This document shows, in pieces, positions 27,203 to 35,140 of a DNA stretch of 51,127 nucleotides. The number at the start of each line of letters is the position of its first letter. The stretch's first letter is position 1. The translations under genes were made by a program, and so were the position numbers. This stretch comes from JBGPHT01 sp041484525 (GTDB taxonomy: Bacteria; Acidobacteriota; Terriglobia; Bryobacterales; Bryobacteraceae). The notes under the pieces were generated by a model. The model saw only the letters and a list, made by a program, of their open reading frames with translations. It had not been told where the DNA came from and did not search any database. Location: assembly GCA_041484525.1 (NCBI GenBank), contig JBGPHT010000040.1, forward strand, positions 1-51,127, read 5' to 3'.

Positions 27203-27328
27203 ATGGACAGGGAACGACATCCCCAAGTCATTCGCACCTGGATGACCGGCAGGATACACAAACCGCCGGTCGCGACTAAGAACCGGCCTGCGGTCGTGCA
27301 CAAGCCGGAAACGCACAATAAAACTTAG
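27203..27328 (+). CDS. Possible small basic protein (41 residues)
   Basis: ATG 27203 to TAG 27328 encodes a His/Lys/Arg/Pro-rich peptide starting MDRERHPQ. A -10-like TAAAAT (27191-27196) lies six bases before the ATG, so a leaderless transcript is conceivable, but there is no clear -35 box or ribosome site. I do not recognise it, and it may be chance. Confidence 0.2.
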   Translation: MDRERHPQVIRTWMTGRIHKPPVATKNRPAVVHKPETHNKT

Positions 27329-27423
27329 GGCCGTAGCGCCTTGAGCTCGACCAACCGCACGGTCAGTCCTTCTCTCTGCACTCGTGATGCGTGCATCCGC
27401 CACAACTGCGCTATCGTGTGCGT

Positions 27424-28101
27424 ATGGCGAATCAGACCTTCCATGAAGCCGAGCGGCAACAGCTCAGTTTCCTCGCCGTGGCAGAGAAAAAAGTGCTCGT
27501 GTGGCTGGCTGGCCGCATGCCGTCGTGGGTGAATTCGGACCATCTGACGCTGCTCGGTTTCGTCGCCATGTTTGCCGCGGGCCTGTCCTACTGGGCGGCA
27601 AGCTGGGACCCTCGCGGGCTCATCGCTGTGATCGCAGCATTGGCGGTGAACTGGTTTGGCGACAGCCTCGACGGGACGCTGGCGCGCGTACGCAACCGGC
27701 TGCGGCCGCGTTACGGCTTCTATGTGGACCACATCACCGATGCCATCGGCACTTTTTTCCTCATGGGCGGCCTGGCGCTCTCGAGCTACATGACGCCGTA
27801 CATCGCGCTGGGACTGCTGATCGCCTACTTCCTGCTTTCGATCGAGGTCTATCTCACGACGTACACCATCGGCGCCTTCCATCTTTCGTTCTGGAGCTTC
27901 GGGCCCACCGAACTGCGGCTGCTATTGTGCATCGGCAACCTGGCGGTCTATCTCCGCGGACCGATGGTCACGCTGGCGGGGCGGCAACTGCTGCTGTTCG
28001 ACATCGGCGGCGCCGTCGGCATCGCGGGGATGGCGCTGATGCTGGTGTGGTCGTCGGTGCGGCACACCCGCCAGTTGTATAACGCCGAGCGCCTGCCGTG
28101 A
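27424..28101 (+). CDS. CDP-alcohol phosphatidyltransferase family protein
   Basis: A 225-residue integral membrane enzyme that transfers a phosphatidyl or other phospho group from a CDP-linked donor to an alcohol. The full signature D-x2-DG-x2-AR-x8-G-x3-D-x3-D is present: Asp80, Asp83, Gly84, Ala87, Arg88, Gly98, Asp102 and Asp106. About six membrane helices follow the usual pattern. I chose ATG 27424 (MANQTFHEAE) over an upstream in-frame start at 27391. It overlaps the GtrA gene by 4 bases, so the two are probably translated together. Confidence 0.9.
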   Translation: MANQTFHEAERQQLSFLAVAEKKVLVWLAGRMPSWVNSDHLTLLGFVAMFAAGLSYWAASWDPRGLIAVIAALAVNWFGDSLDGTLARVRNRLRPRYGFYVDHITDAIGTFFLMGGLALSSYMTPYIALGLLIAYFLLSIEVYLTTYTIGAFHLSFWSFGPTELRLLLCIGNLAVYLRGPMVTLAGRQLLLFDIGGAVGIAGMALMLVWSSVRHTRQLYNAERLP

Positions 28102-28496
28102 AGTCGCTGGCCCTCCGCTGGCTCAAGTTCAATGTGGTGGGAGGTCTGGGCGTCGTCATCCAGATGGGATGCCTGGCCCTGCTATATAAAGGACTGCACC
28201 TGAACTACCTGGTGGCGACGGCGCTGGCGGTGGAAGCGGCGGTGCTCCACAACTTCGCCTGGCACGAGCGCTTCACGTGGAAGGACCGGAAGCACGCCGG
28301 CGCACGCAAACGTTGGATGCGCCTGCTGCGGTTCCACGCGGGAAACGGGGTGGTCTCGATTGCCGGAAATGTGGCGCTGATGGGGCTGCTGGCCGGCCGG
28401 TTGCACATGCATTACCTGGTGGCGAGCGGGCTCAGCATCGCGATCTGTTCGTTTCTCAACTTTGGATTAGGGGAGTGGTTTGTGTTCCGCAGGTGA
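28098..28496 (+). CDS. GtrA-like membrane protein
   Basis: A 132-residue four-helix membrane protein of the GtrA/DPMS family, which assists movement of lipid-linked sugars or forms part of glycosyltransferase systems. FNVVGGLGVVIQMG, NYLVATALAVEAAVLHNFAWHERFTW and GLSIAICSFLNFGLGEWFVF match the family. The GTG start at 28098 overlaps the stop of the phosphatidyltransferase gene, implying coupled translation. Confidence 0.9.
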   Translation: MKSLALRWLKFNVVGGLGVVIQMGCLALLYKGLHLNYLVATALAVEAAVLHNFAWHERFTWKDRKHAGARKRWMRLLRFHAGNGVVSIAGNVALMGLLAGRLHMHYLVASGLSIAICSFLNFGLGEWFVFRR

Positions 28497-28783
28497 TATG
28501 ATGAGCGAGGAGCGTGTCTGCGAAGTAGGTGTCGGCCTGCCTATTTTGATCCAACACTATCAAAATAGGGGGTCCCGCTCGATCATCACGTGCTGGTGTG
28601 CAAGCTCCTGGCGGGCAACCGCAAGGGAGAAGCCTGAAGGCGCTCGGGGGACACCCGCCCCGTTACCGACGAGGGTCAATTACGGGGGTCGGCACGGCCG
28701 AGTGGTGCGCTCCACAACACTTCCCCTCCCGCTGCGTTTCCATTCTGGTCCGGCGATTGCTTGGATAACACCGGAGGCTGAAA
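28497..28783. other. Intergenic region with hairpins, no gene recognised
   Basis: About 290 bases between GtrA and the DUF1328 gene. A frame crossing it shows no protein-like sequence. It contains the perfect hairpin listed separately and several short G+C-rich inverted repeats (around 28600-28720). I could not match it to any riboswitch or small RNA I know. Confidence 0.5.
28540..28569. repeat. Perfect 11-bp inverted repeat, 8-base loop
   Basis: CCTATTTTGAT (28540-28550) and ATCAAAATAGG (28559-28569) are exact complements around CCAACACT. It lies 44 bases after the GtrA stop. No T tract follows, so it is not a standard terminator; an mRNA end structure or a regulator site are alternatives. 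Confidence 0.75.
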
Positions 28784-28945
28784 ATGCTGCATTACGCGTG
28801 GATATTTCTCGTCCTTGCGATCATCGCCGCGATCTTCGGGTTCGGTGGGATTGCCGCCGCGGCCGCCGGAATTGCCAAGGTGCTGTTCTTCGTTTTTATC
28901 GTGCTGTTCGTCATCGGCCTGATCACCGGCCGAAGATCGGTCTGA
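28784..28945 (+). CDS. DUF1328 small membrane protein
   Basis: A 53-residue protein with two membrane helices: MLHYAWIFLVLAIIAAIFGFGG and AGIAKVLFFVFIVLFVIGLI, ending TGRRSV. The IAAIFGFGGIA turn is diagnostic for the DUF1328/YtjA family of small stress-associated membrane proteins. CGGAGG is six bases upstream of the ATG. Function is unknown in the family. It stands in its own transcription unit. Confidence 0.9.
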   Translation: MLHYAWIFLVLAIIAAIFGFGGIAAAAAGIAKVLFFVFIVLFVIGLITGRRSV

Positions 28946-28969
28946 CGGCGACTACAGTAGACTGGACCC

Positions 28970-29350
28970 ATGATCACCGGAGCGCACTTCCTCCTGTACA
29001 GTAAGGATCCAGAAGCGGACCGGGCGTTCTTCCGGGACGTGTTGCAGTTCCGCGCCGTCGATGCGGGAGGGGGTTGGCTGATTTTCGCGCTTCCTCCCGC
29101 GGAACTCGCGATCCACCCGGGTGGCGGTGATTTCACGCAGGCTCACGCGGACCATCCCATCCTCGGCGCGGCGCTCTACCTTATGTGTGATGATTTGCCT
29201 GCGCTCATCAGAACCCTGGAAAGCCGCGGCGTCCGTTGCACGGAAGTTACCGAAGCGCCCTGGGGGACAAAAACGACCATCCGTTTACCCAGCGGCGGAG
29301 AGATCGGTCTGTACCAGCCTACGCACCCGACGGCGCTCGGGCTGCGCTGA
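28970..29350 (+). CDS. VOC-family (glyoxalase/bleomycin-resistance-like) protein
   Basis: A 126-residue vicinal oxygen chelate domain with the usual two beta-alpha-beta-beta-beta units: HFLLYSKDPEADRAFFRDVL and ALYLMCDDLPALIRTLESRGV, ending with TTIRLPSGGEIGLYQP. Possible metal ligands are His6 and Glu112; the set is not fully classical, so it may not be a glyoxalase. A -10-like TACAGT is at 28953-28958, giving only a very short leader. Confidence 0.85.
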   Translation: MITGAHFLLYSKDPEADRAFFRDVLQFRAVDAGGGWLIFALPPAELAIHPGGGDFTQAHADHPILGAALYLMCDDLPALIRTLESRGVRCTEVTEAPWGTKTTIRLPSGGEIGLYQPTHPTALGLR

Positions 29351-29394
29351 TTGCCCACCGGCACTCACGGTAAAATAGGAAGTCACCCCGACCC

Positions 29395-30837
29395 ATGAAG
29401 ACACTTTGTCTCTTTCTGCTACCCGTGCTCTGCGCAGGTGCGGATGCACCGCCCGGCGTCGATTCCCTGATTCAACAGGCGCGCGTGCTGCCGGCGGAAT
29501 TCGCGGCCGACGCCATGCTGCGGCTGGCAGGCGTCGAGGGTCTCGAAAAGGCGCGGAGAATCGAGTTGTTGCAACAGGCCTTCGACCGGGCGGCGGGAGC
29601 GCAGCAGCCCTTCAAGCGTCGCGCCACCCCATTTCGCCTGGAAGGACCCGCGGGCTTCCTGAACCGCGCGTATGCGCAGCAACTCGACACGCTATCTCTG
29701 CGGCTGCGGGCGGTCGATGCCCTGCTGCCGCTCGACGAGGCTAAGGCGCGCGAACTGTTCTCCAAGATTCCGCCGCTCGCGTTGAAGCCCGCCACCTGCG
29801 ACGACTTTATGGTTTACGACGTAGCGCCGTTCTACGACGTGCTGAGCCGCATCGCGCGGCACGATGACCGTCCAGCGCGGCTGCTCGAGCGGTACACGGG
29901 GCCGGTGACCTCGGCCGCGCAGGTGGGACCGGTCGCGCGGTTACTGGCCGAATCCGGGTTGAAGGATGAGGAATTCCGGACGCTGGCCGCCGGATACACC
30001 AAGGCCCTGGGTAAGATCAAGGGCGACGACCGCACATTCACGCAGTACCGCGCGGCGGGACGCCAGGTGCTGGCGCTCTCGCAGGAATTGCAGCGGCGAA
30101 AGATAGCGCCCACTTCACTGCTCGAAGCCTACCGCTTGTACCTGGTGAACAACCTCTCCGGCGTGCGCTGCGCCGACGGCGAGCTGATGCAAGGCATGGC
30201 GCAGTCTTTCGGCCTCCTGACCGGAGGGCTGGTTGACCGCGAGGCGGCGAACCTGGTCGATTTCTTCAACGATTCGGTGCGGCTGCCGCCTCTCGATCCG
30301 ATCGAGATCGGGGAGATGACGCCCGAAAAGCTGTCCGGCGCGGCCATCGGGCTGCGCTGGTGCGATGACGCGGCGTGCCGTGACATCGCCGGCAAACTCT
30401 TCGGGCTGACCTTCGGGCCCAACCACCACCCCTATTTGCCCGGGGACAAGAGTACGCCTGAGTGGCAGGAGAAGCTGCAAAAGGCGCTGGTGGCGTTAGC
30501 CGAGTGGAAGGCGGAGCCGGGAGACGCCGCCCGGCAGTTCCGCGAACGGACCGGCGGGTACGTCGAGGTGCTCGGGGTCGCCACCGCAGTCGCAGACCGC
30601 GAGAAGGTGTTGCGCGGACTTTTGCAGTTCGTGGCGAAGAATGAGTTTCAGGCGGAAAGCCGCATGGACTGGTTCCTGGCGGTGAACGGGCTGATCGGCC
30701 GCGTGGCGCTCGACCCGGTGGGGCTCGGCGGCTTCGCGGACGAGCTGCGAAAATCGCAGGACCCGGCGATCGCGCTCTACGCCCGTCTGGAACAGGTGGC
30801 GCCGCGGACGCCGGCAGTGATTCTGCCGTTGCTATAG
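29395..30837 (+). CDS. Secreted hypothetical protein (480 aa)
   Basis: I do not recognise a family. A short signal peptide (MKTLCLFLLPVLCAGADA) is followed by a helix-rich protein with many Ala, Leu, Arg and Glu residues, resembling TPR- or HEAT-like helical repeats without clear repeat spacing. Cysteine pairs occur around residues 250 and 325-330. It starts 44 bases after the VOC gene with its own -10-like TAAAAT (29371-29376), and it converges with the ABC permease gene 3 bases away. Third positions are strongly G+C biased, supporting real coding. Confidence 0.75.
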   Translation: MKTLCLFLLPVLCAGADAPPGVDSLIQQARVLPAEFAADAMLRLAGVEGLEKARRIELLQQAFDRAAGAQQPFKRRATPFRLEGPAGFLNRAYAQQLDTLSLRLRAVDALLPLDEAKARELFSKIPPLALKPATCDDFMVYDVAPFYDVLSRIARHDDRPARLLERYTGPVTSAAQVGPVARLLAESGLKDEEFRTLAAGYTKALGKIKGDDRTFTQYRAAGRQVLALSQELQRRKIAPTSLLEAYRLYLVNNLSGVRCADGELMQGMAQSFGLLTGGLVDREAANLVDFFNDSVRLPPLDPIEIGEMTPEKLSGAAIGLRWCDDAACRDIAGKLFGLTFGPNHHPYLPGDKSTPEWQEKLQKALVALAEWKAEPGDAARQFRERTGGYVEVLGVATAVADREKVLRGLLQFVAKNEFQAESRMDWFLAVNGLIGRVALDPVGLGGFADELRKSQDPAIALYARLEQVAPRTPAVILPLL

Positions 30838-30840
30838 ATC

Positions 30841-31668
30841 TCAGAGCACATCCGCGAAGCCGCGCTTCATCTGCCGGAAGAACAGACCGCCGAGGACGAA
30901 TGCGGCGGCGCCCCAAGCGCCCGCAATCAGCAGATCGCGCGGGTCAGGCATTTCGCCGGTCAGCAGCAGGGTCCGATAAGAACGCACCAGATAGAACAGC
31001 GGGTTCGCCAGCAGCAGGAAGCGCGCGCGTTCAGGGAACTGCTGCTCGGTGACGAAAATCGGTGTGAACCAGAACCAGAAGGTCAGGATCACCCCCAAGA
31101 CTTGGGCGGTGTCGCGCAGGAAGACGTGCAGCGCGGCCACAATCCAGCCGATACCTACAGCTAGAAGGCCGATCACGAACAGATAGACCGGAAGCAGAAA
31201 CAGAAAGAAGCTGATGTGGTTCAGCCAGACGCCGGCGGCTACGATCATCAACGCCAGTGCCAGCAGGTGGCTGACGAGTGAGGAAAGGAAAACCGATACG
31301 GGCACGATTTCCGCAGGAAACACCGTCTTCGTAATCAGGTTGGCCTGGTCGAGGAGGCTCGAGGCCGAGCGCTGCACCGTCTCGCTGAACAGCAGCCATG
31401 GCAGCATCCCGGCGAACAGAAAAAACGGATAGTTGGGAATCGAAACCTTCAGGACGTATTTGAAGGCGAAGGTCCAACTGAGCAAAAGTACTAGCGGTTG
31501 GATGACGGCCCAGATCCATCCCATCGCGGAACCGACGAAACGTTGCTCGAAATCGCGGCGAACGAGCTGAAAGAGAAGGCTGCGCCGCTCGACTAAATTG
31601 CGGAGAAATAGCGTTCCGGGAATGTGCCTGGGCACGGCTGATTTGAACAATATCAGCTTTTTCAACAA
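30841..31668 (-). CDS. ABC-2 type polysaccharide/lipid exporter permease (Wzm/TagG-like)
   Basis: A 275-residue membrane protein with six predicted helices. QLVRRDFEQRFVGSAMGWIWAVIQPLVLLLSWTF is the classic start of the ABC-2 export permease family, with TKTVFPAEIVP and the late NPLFYLVRSYRTLLL also conserved. Such permeases export O-antigen, teichoic acid or other lipid-linked glycans with a separate ATPase. No ATPase or glycosyltransferase cluster is in the window, so the partner must be elsewhere (orphan permease). Confidence 0.88.
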   Translation of the reverse strand: MLKKLILFKSAVPRHIPGTLFLRNLVERRSLLFQLVRRDFEQRFVGSAMGWIWAVIQPLVLLLSWTFAFKYVLKVSIPNYPFFLFAGMLPWLLFSETVQRSASSLLDQANLITKTVFPAEIVPVSVFLSSLVSHLLALALMIVAAGVWLNHISFFLFLLPVYLFVIGLLAVGIGWIVAALHVFLRDTAQVLGVILTFWFWFTPIFVTEQQFPERARFLLLANPLFYLVRSYRTLLLTGEMPDPRDLLIAGAWGAAAFVLGGLFFRQMKRGFADVL

Positions 31669-31678
31669 GTTGCAAGGG

Positions 31679-31707
31679 TTGACACGACTGTGTGGATACT
31701 GTTACAG
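31679..31707 (+). promoter_or_regulatory. Candidate sigma70 promoter with internal palindrome, M23 peptidase gene
   Basis: TTGACA (31679-31684) and TTACAG (31702-31707) are 17 bases apart. The -10 box is inside ACTGTTACAGT (31698-31708), a 5-1-5 palindrome, and a wider ACTGTG...CACAGT pair surrounds it. A repressor site over the -10 box is plausible. Confidence 0.45.
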
Positions 31708-31807
31708 TCACAGTTTCGCCAACTCGGTAATACAACTAGTAGTACAAATAGCCCCAACTGGAACTCTGGGATAAGCAATTCGCCCTGAGGGTTCGGCCGG
31801 AGAGACT

Positions 31808-32698
31808 ATGAAGCAAGAATACTTCGTTGTAGTACTCGCGCATTCGCTTCGCGGCAGATTGCGGCGCGTCCACATCCCGCACCAGGCGGTCTACGCCATA
31901 CTGGCTCTCGCTCTTTTCGGTTGTTTCTCCATGTTCGGCTTCGTGGCCAGCTATGCGCGCATGGCGTTGAAGGTTGCCAACTACAATGCGCTGCGGCGGG
32001 AGGCGGACGCGCTCCGCACCCGTTACCAGAATTTGCAGAGTGTGGTCAGCGAACGAAACCAGGAGTTGGCCAGTCTGCAGATGCTCGCCAAGGAAGTCCA
32101 GCTCGCGTACGGAATTAAACAGAAAATGGAAGGGCCGGCGGACATATCGTCCGAAGGCAAATTGGCGCCAACGTTCGCCGAATCGCTCGAAGACTATAAA
32201 TACCTGAGGCATGCGGCGACCCTGGGTTTGCCGGGACGCAACTACCGCCGGCTGCTGCCGCTCAACGCAAAGCCTAGCCTGTGGCCAGTCGAAGGCCGGC
32301 TGATGAGTCCCTTCGCGATGCGCCAGGATCCGTTCTCGGGTGAGGGTGAGTTCCACAAGGGCGTGGACATCAGCGCGCCGGCCGGGACGACGGTTCGCGC
32401 GACGGCCGACGGTGTGGTGACCTTCGCCGGTTGGAGCAGCGGCTACGGCCGGCTGATCGTCGTGGACCACGGCGGCGGACTCGAGACCTACTACGCGCAC
32501 CTTTCGAAATACGACGTCCAGACCGGACAGGAAGTGCGGCGCGGCGATGTGGTGGGCCTGGTGGGCAGCACCGGACGCGTCACCGCTCCCCATCTTCACT
32601 ATGAAGTTCGCCTGGGCGGCGCGCCAGTGAACCCCTACCACTATCTGGCAAACGCCAATATCTACCGGCCGGCGGCGAAGAAAGATTTTCCGTTCTAA
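31808..32698 (+). CDS. M23-family (LytM/lysostaphin-like) peptidoglycan endopeptidase
   Basis: A 296-residue envelope protein. One N-terminal membrane helix (about 26-50) anchors it in the inner membrane, a coiled coil follows (about 58-100), and the C-terminal M23 domain (about 160-285) faces the periplasm. The zinc-site motifs are complete: FHKGVDI (His, Asp), TYYAHLSKYD and HLHYEVRLGG (His-x-His). It is therefore likely an active enzyme that cleaves peptide crosslinks, or a division/elongation-associated hydrolase. Confidence 0.92.
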   Translation: MKQEYFVVVLAHSLRGRLRRVHIPHQAVYAILALALFGCFSMFGFVASYARMALKVANYNALRREADALRTRYQNLQSVVSERNQELASLQMLAKEVQLAYGIKQKMEGPADISSEGKLAPTFAESLEDYKYLRHAATLGLPGRNYRRLLPLNAKPSLWPVEGRLMSPFAMRQDPFSGEGEFHKGVDISAPAGTTVRATADGVVTFAGWSSGYGRLIVVDHGGGLETYYAHLSKYDVQTGQEVRRGDVVGLVGSTGRVTAPHLHYEVRLGGAPVNPYHYLANANIYRPAAKKDFPF

Positions 32699-32739
32699 AT
32701 CCGATTCCGCGCCACCAAAACGCCTGCTCAGCGCGTCGT

Positions 32740-32745
32740 TATAAT
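32740..32745 (+). promoter_or_regulatory. Consensus -10 box next to start codon
   Basis: TATAAT lies 10 bases before ATG 32756. Transcription would begin about 3-4 bases before the start codon, giving an almost leaderless mRNA. No clear -35 box is seen. Confidence 0.45.
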
Positions 32746-32755
32746 AGCGAAATAT

Positions 32756-33538
32756 ATGCGCACATTGGTTGTGTTGACGGCGCTGGCGGCGTGCGCCTGC
32801 GGACCGGCTTCCCATGCCGGAGGCGTGGCCGAGTACGGCTATCAGATCGTTCACACATATCCCCACGACCCGCAAGCCTTCACCGAAGGGCTGTTCTACC
32901 TGAACGGTTTTCTGTACGAAAGCACGGGGCTCAGCGGATTCTCCAGTGTTCGCAAGGTCAAGCTCGACACGGGTGAGGTGGTGCAGAAGAAGGACATGCC
33001 GCTCGAGTATTTCGGCGAAGGCATCATCAACTGGAAGGACAAGCTGATCCAGCTCACGTACGAGACGCAAGTGGGGTTCGTCTACAACTTCGCCTCATTC
33101 GACGTGGAGCGCCAGTTCCAATATCCGGGTGAAGGCTGGGCGCTGACGACCGACGGCAAGCGGATCATCATGAGCGACGGCACGCCGGAGATTCGCTTCT
33201 GGGATCCGGAGACCCTGAAAGAGATGGGCCGCATCACCGTCACCGACGAAGGCCAGCCGGTGAAAAACGTGAATGAGCTCGAGTGGGTGAAGGGCGAGAT
33301 TTACGCCAATATCTGGCAGACCAACCGGATCGCACGCATCGATCCCGCCACCGGGAGAGTCGTCGGGTGGATCGACATGACGGGACTGGCCGACAAGGAC
33401 GGAATATTCGTCGAAGGCCCCAGCGACACGCTGAACGGGATCGCGTACGACGCCAAGGGGGACCGCTTGTTCGTCACCGGAAAAAAGTGGCCCAAGCTTT
33501 TCGAGATCAAACTGGTGAAGAAAACACCCGCGAACTGA
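32756..33538 (+). CDS. Glutaminyl-peptide cyclotransferase (beta-propeller type)
   Basis: A 260-residue plant/bacterial type glutaminyl cyclase that converts N-terminal Gln to pyroglutamate. A lipoprotein-like or Sec signal (MRTLVVLTALAACACGPA) with Cys13/Cys15 suggests a periplasmic, possibly lipidated protein. Family motifs are HDPQAFTEGLFY, GLSGFSSVRKV, EYFGEGI, VNELEWVKGEIYANIWQT and LNGIAYDAKGDRLFVTGKKWPKLFEI. It sits alone and converges on hpnE with a palindromic repeat between them. Confidence 0.92.
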   Translation: MRTLVVLTALAACACGPASHAGGVAEYGYQIVHTYPHDPQAFTEGLFYLNGFLYESTGLSGFSSVRKVKLDTGEVVQKKDMPLEYFGEGIINWKDKLIQLTYETQVGFVYNFASFDVERQFQYPGEGWALTTDGKRIIMSDGTPEIRFWDPETLKEMGRITVTDEGQPVKNVNELEWVKGEIYANIWQTNRIARIDPATGRVVGWIDMTGLADKDGIFVEGPSDTLNGIAYDAKGDRLFVTGKKWPKLFEIKLVKKTPAN

Positions 33539-33543
33539 CCTAA

Positions 33544-33668
33544 AGGGCCTGTAAGGAAATAACGTTGCCATCTGTTCAGCACCGCTTGCTGACGCGCACG
33601 GCTCGGCAACGGCTTCTGAGCCGCGACCGTGAGGGAGTGGTTGGAAAGGTTGTTTCTTCACAGGCCCT
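33544..33668. repeat. Dispersed inverted-repeat element of the PHGRGSE type
   Basis: About 125 bases. The ends AGGGCCTGTAAGGAAATAAC and GTTGTTTCTTCACAGGCCCT are inverted repeats with only transitions as mismatches. The inner part carries TGAGCCGCGACCGTGAGGGA, whose minus-strand translation includes PLPHGRGSE, a peptide I know from many short misannotated frames in Acidobacteria and Planctomycetes genomes. The element fills the gap between convergent genes and its right end overlaps the hpnE stop codon. No transposase is present, so it behaves like a MITE or REP element. Confidence 0.65.
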
Positions 33669-34968
33669 AAGCGATATCGGGGATGAGGAACTTCGTAGGC
33701 CGCTGCGCTGCCTGTGCGACCGCTTCGGCGGCAAGATAGCCGCTGCGCACGGCGCCTTCCATGGTGGCGGGCCAGCCGGTGCGGGTCCAGTCGCCGGCCA
33801 GGATAATGTTGGGCGGTCCACCAAGGGCGGACGGGCGCAGATGTTCGGTTTCCGGCGCGGCCGAAAAGGTGGCGCGCTGCTCCTTGATGACGTGCGCCTT
33901 GACGACTTGCGCTTCCTTGACGCGCGGGAAGTATAGGCGGAGATCGCCGATGGCGATGTCGACGATCTCGTTGCGCCCGAGGCTGGTCAGGTCGCGCGAG
34001 GCGCTCACGACGAGCTGCAGGTAGCGGCCGCGATCCTTATTGAACATCCACTGCATGGTGCGGTCGAGCAGCGTGGCGTGAGGCAAATTCGTCACCTCGC
34101 GGTCGAACCAGATGTGCACGCCGGTGATGGGCGAGTGCTCGAACGGAGGCGCGGGAATGCCCACCGATTCCAGGCGGTCGAAGGGCAGCGCACAGATGTA
34201 GTGGTCGGCGGTGCGGCGCTCGCCCGCTACCAGGAAGCCGGACTCGTCAATGCGCTCGACGGGCGTGCGGAAGTGAATGCACACTTTGCCGATGCGCTTC
34301 CAGGACTCGGCGCCGTAGAGCTCGGCCAGGGGGACGTTGGGGACGCCCATCTCGTAGGAATCGGCGCGCGCCATGAAGCCCAGCCAGAAGACCTGGAAGC
34401 CATGATGCGCCGCCATGCGGTCGAGATCCTCGTTCACGGCGCTCACCAGGACCTGGCGCCAGAAGCGGTCGATGGCGTGCGGCGTCTGGCGCTTCTGCAG
34501 CAGCCAGTCGAGCATGCTGATGCGGTCGAGGTCTTTGCGGCGAGTGCGCTCTTTGCGAATCGCCATCAGGGCCTTGGCGATGCCCATCTTGTCGGCGCGG
34601 CTGAGGCAGTGCAATTTGAGGAACGAGCCGGCAAAGTGGAACGGCGCCGGGAGGCGGCCGCGCGCCAGCACGGAGATGCGGCCGCCGGGCTCGATAAAGT
34701 AGAACTCGCGGTAAAACTTGATGCGGTCGCGCACGCCCAGGCGCTGGTAGAAATCGAGCAGGTTGACGCAGCAGCGCAGCAGAATGTGCTGGCAATTGTC
34801 GATCGTCTCAGGCGCTTCCCCATCCGCAACGGGGAGCGGAAACGACGTGGCGCGGCCTCCTAAAAAGGGGCGCGACTCGAACAAATCGACATCGAAACCG
34901 GCGCCGCCGAGAGCGGCCGCAGCCGACAGACCGGCGAGGCCGCCTCCCGCGATTAGGACTTTTGGCAT
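33667..34968 (-). CDS. hpnE: Hydroxysqualene dehydroxylase (squalene-associated FAD-dependent desaturase)
   Basis: A 433-residue flavoprotein of hopanoid biosynthesis; HpnE removes the hydroxyl of hydroxysqualene to give squalene. The N-terminus has a Rossmann FAD motif (GGGLAGLSAAAALGGAGFDVDLFE) and RPFLGGRATSF. Family landmarks are ETIDNCQHILLRCC, FWRQVLVSAVNEDLDR and the C-terminal AGDWTRTGWPATMEGAVRSGYLAAEAV. The usual partners hpnC, hpnD and shc are not in the window, so the gene is separated from its pathway cluster. Confidence 0.93.
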   Translation of the reverse strand: MPKVLIAGGGLAGLSAAAALGGAGFDVDLFESRPFLGGRATSFPLPVADGEAPETIDNCQHILLRCCVNLLDFYQRLGVRDRIKFYREFYFIEPGGRISVLARGRLPAPFHFAGSFLKLHCLSRADKMGIAKALMAIRKERTRRKDLDRISMLDWLLQKRQTPHAIDRFWRQVLVSAVNEDLDRMAAHHGFQVFWLGFMARADSYEMGVPNVPLAELYGAESWKRIGKVCIHFRTPVERIDESGFLVAGERRTADHYICALPFDRLESVGIPAPPFEHSPITGVHIWFDREVTNLPHATLLDRTMQWMFNKDRGRYLQLVVSASRDLTSLGRNEIVDIAIGDLRLYFPRVKEAQVVKAHVIKEQRATFSAAPETEHLRPSALGGPPNIILAGDWTRTGWPATMEGAVRSGYLAAEAVAQAAQRPTKFLIPDIA

Positions 34969-35140
34969 TAATTGGGCTCTCGTTACTTCTCCAGATAGAC
35001 GAAGAATTAGCCTTTTGGTTCCTTAGATTCGCATTTTGAGGGCGGGGCGCGTCTTCACATTCCCTCAAGCGTGCGAATATGCAACACTTATCAGGAACGC
35101 CAAAGCCCCGGTTCGCCGCTGAGAGCAGCGTTGCCGGCCG

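Noticed and set aside
28571..28783. Riboswitch or known small RNA upstream of DUF1328
   Set aside because: G+C-rich hairpins are present but no conserved core of a riboswitch class I know could be matched.
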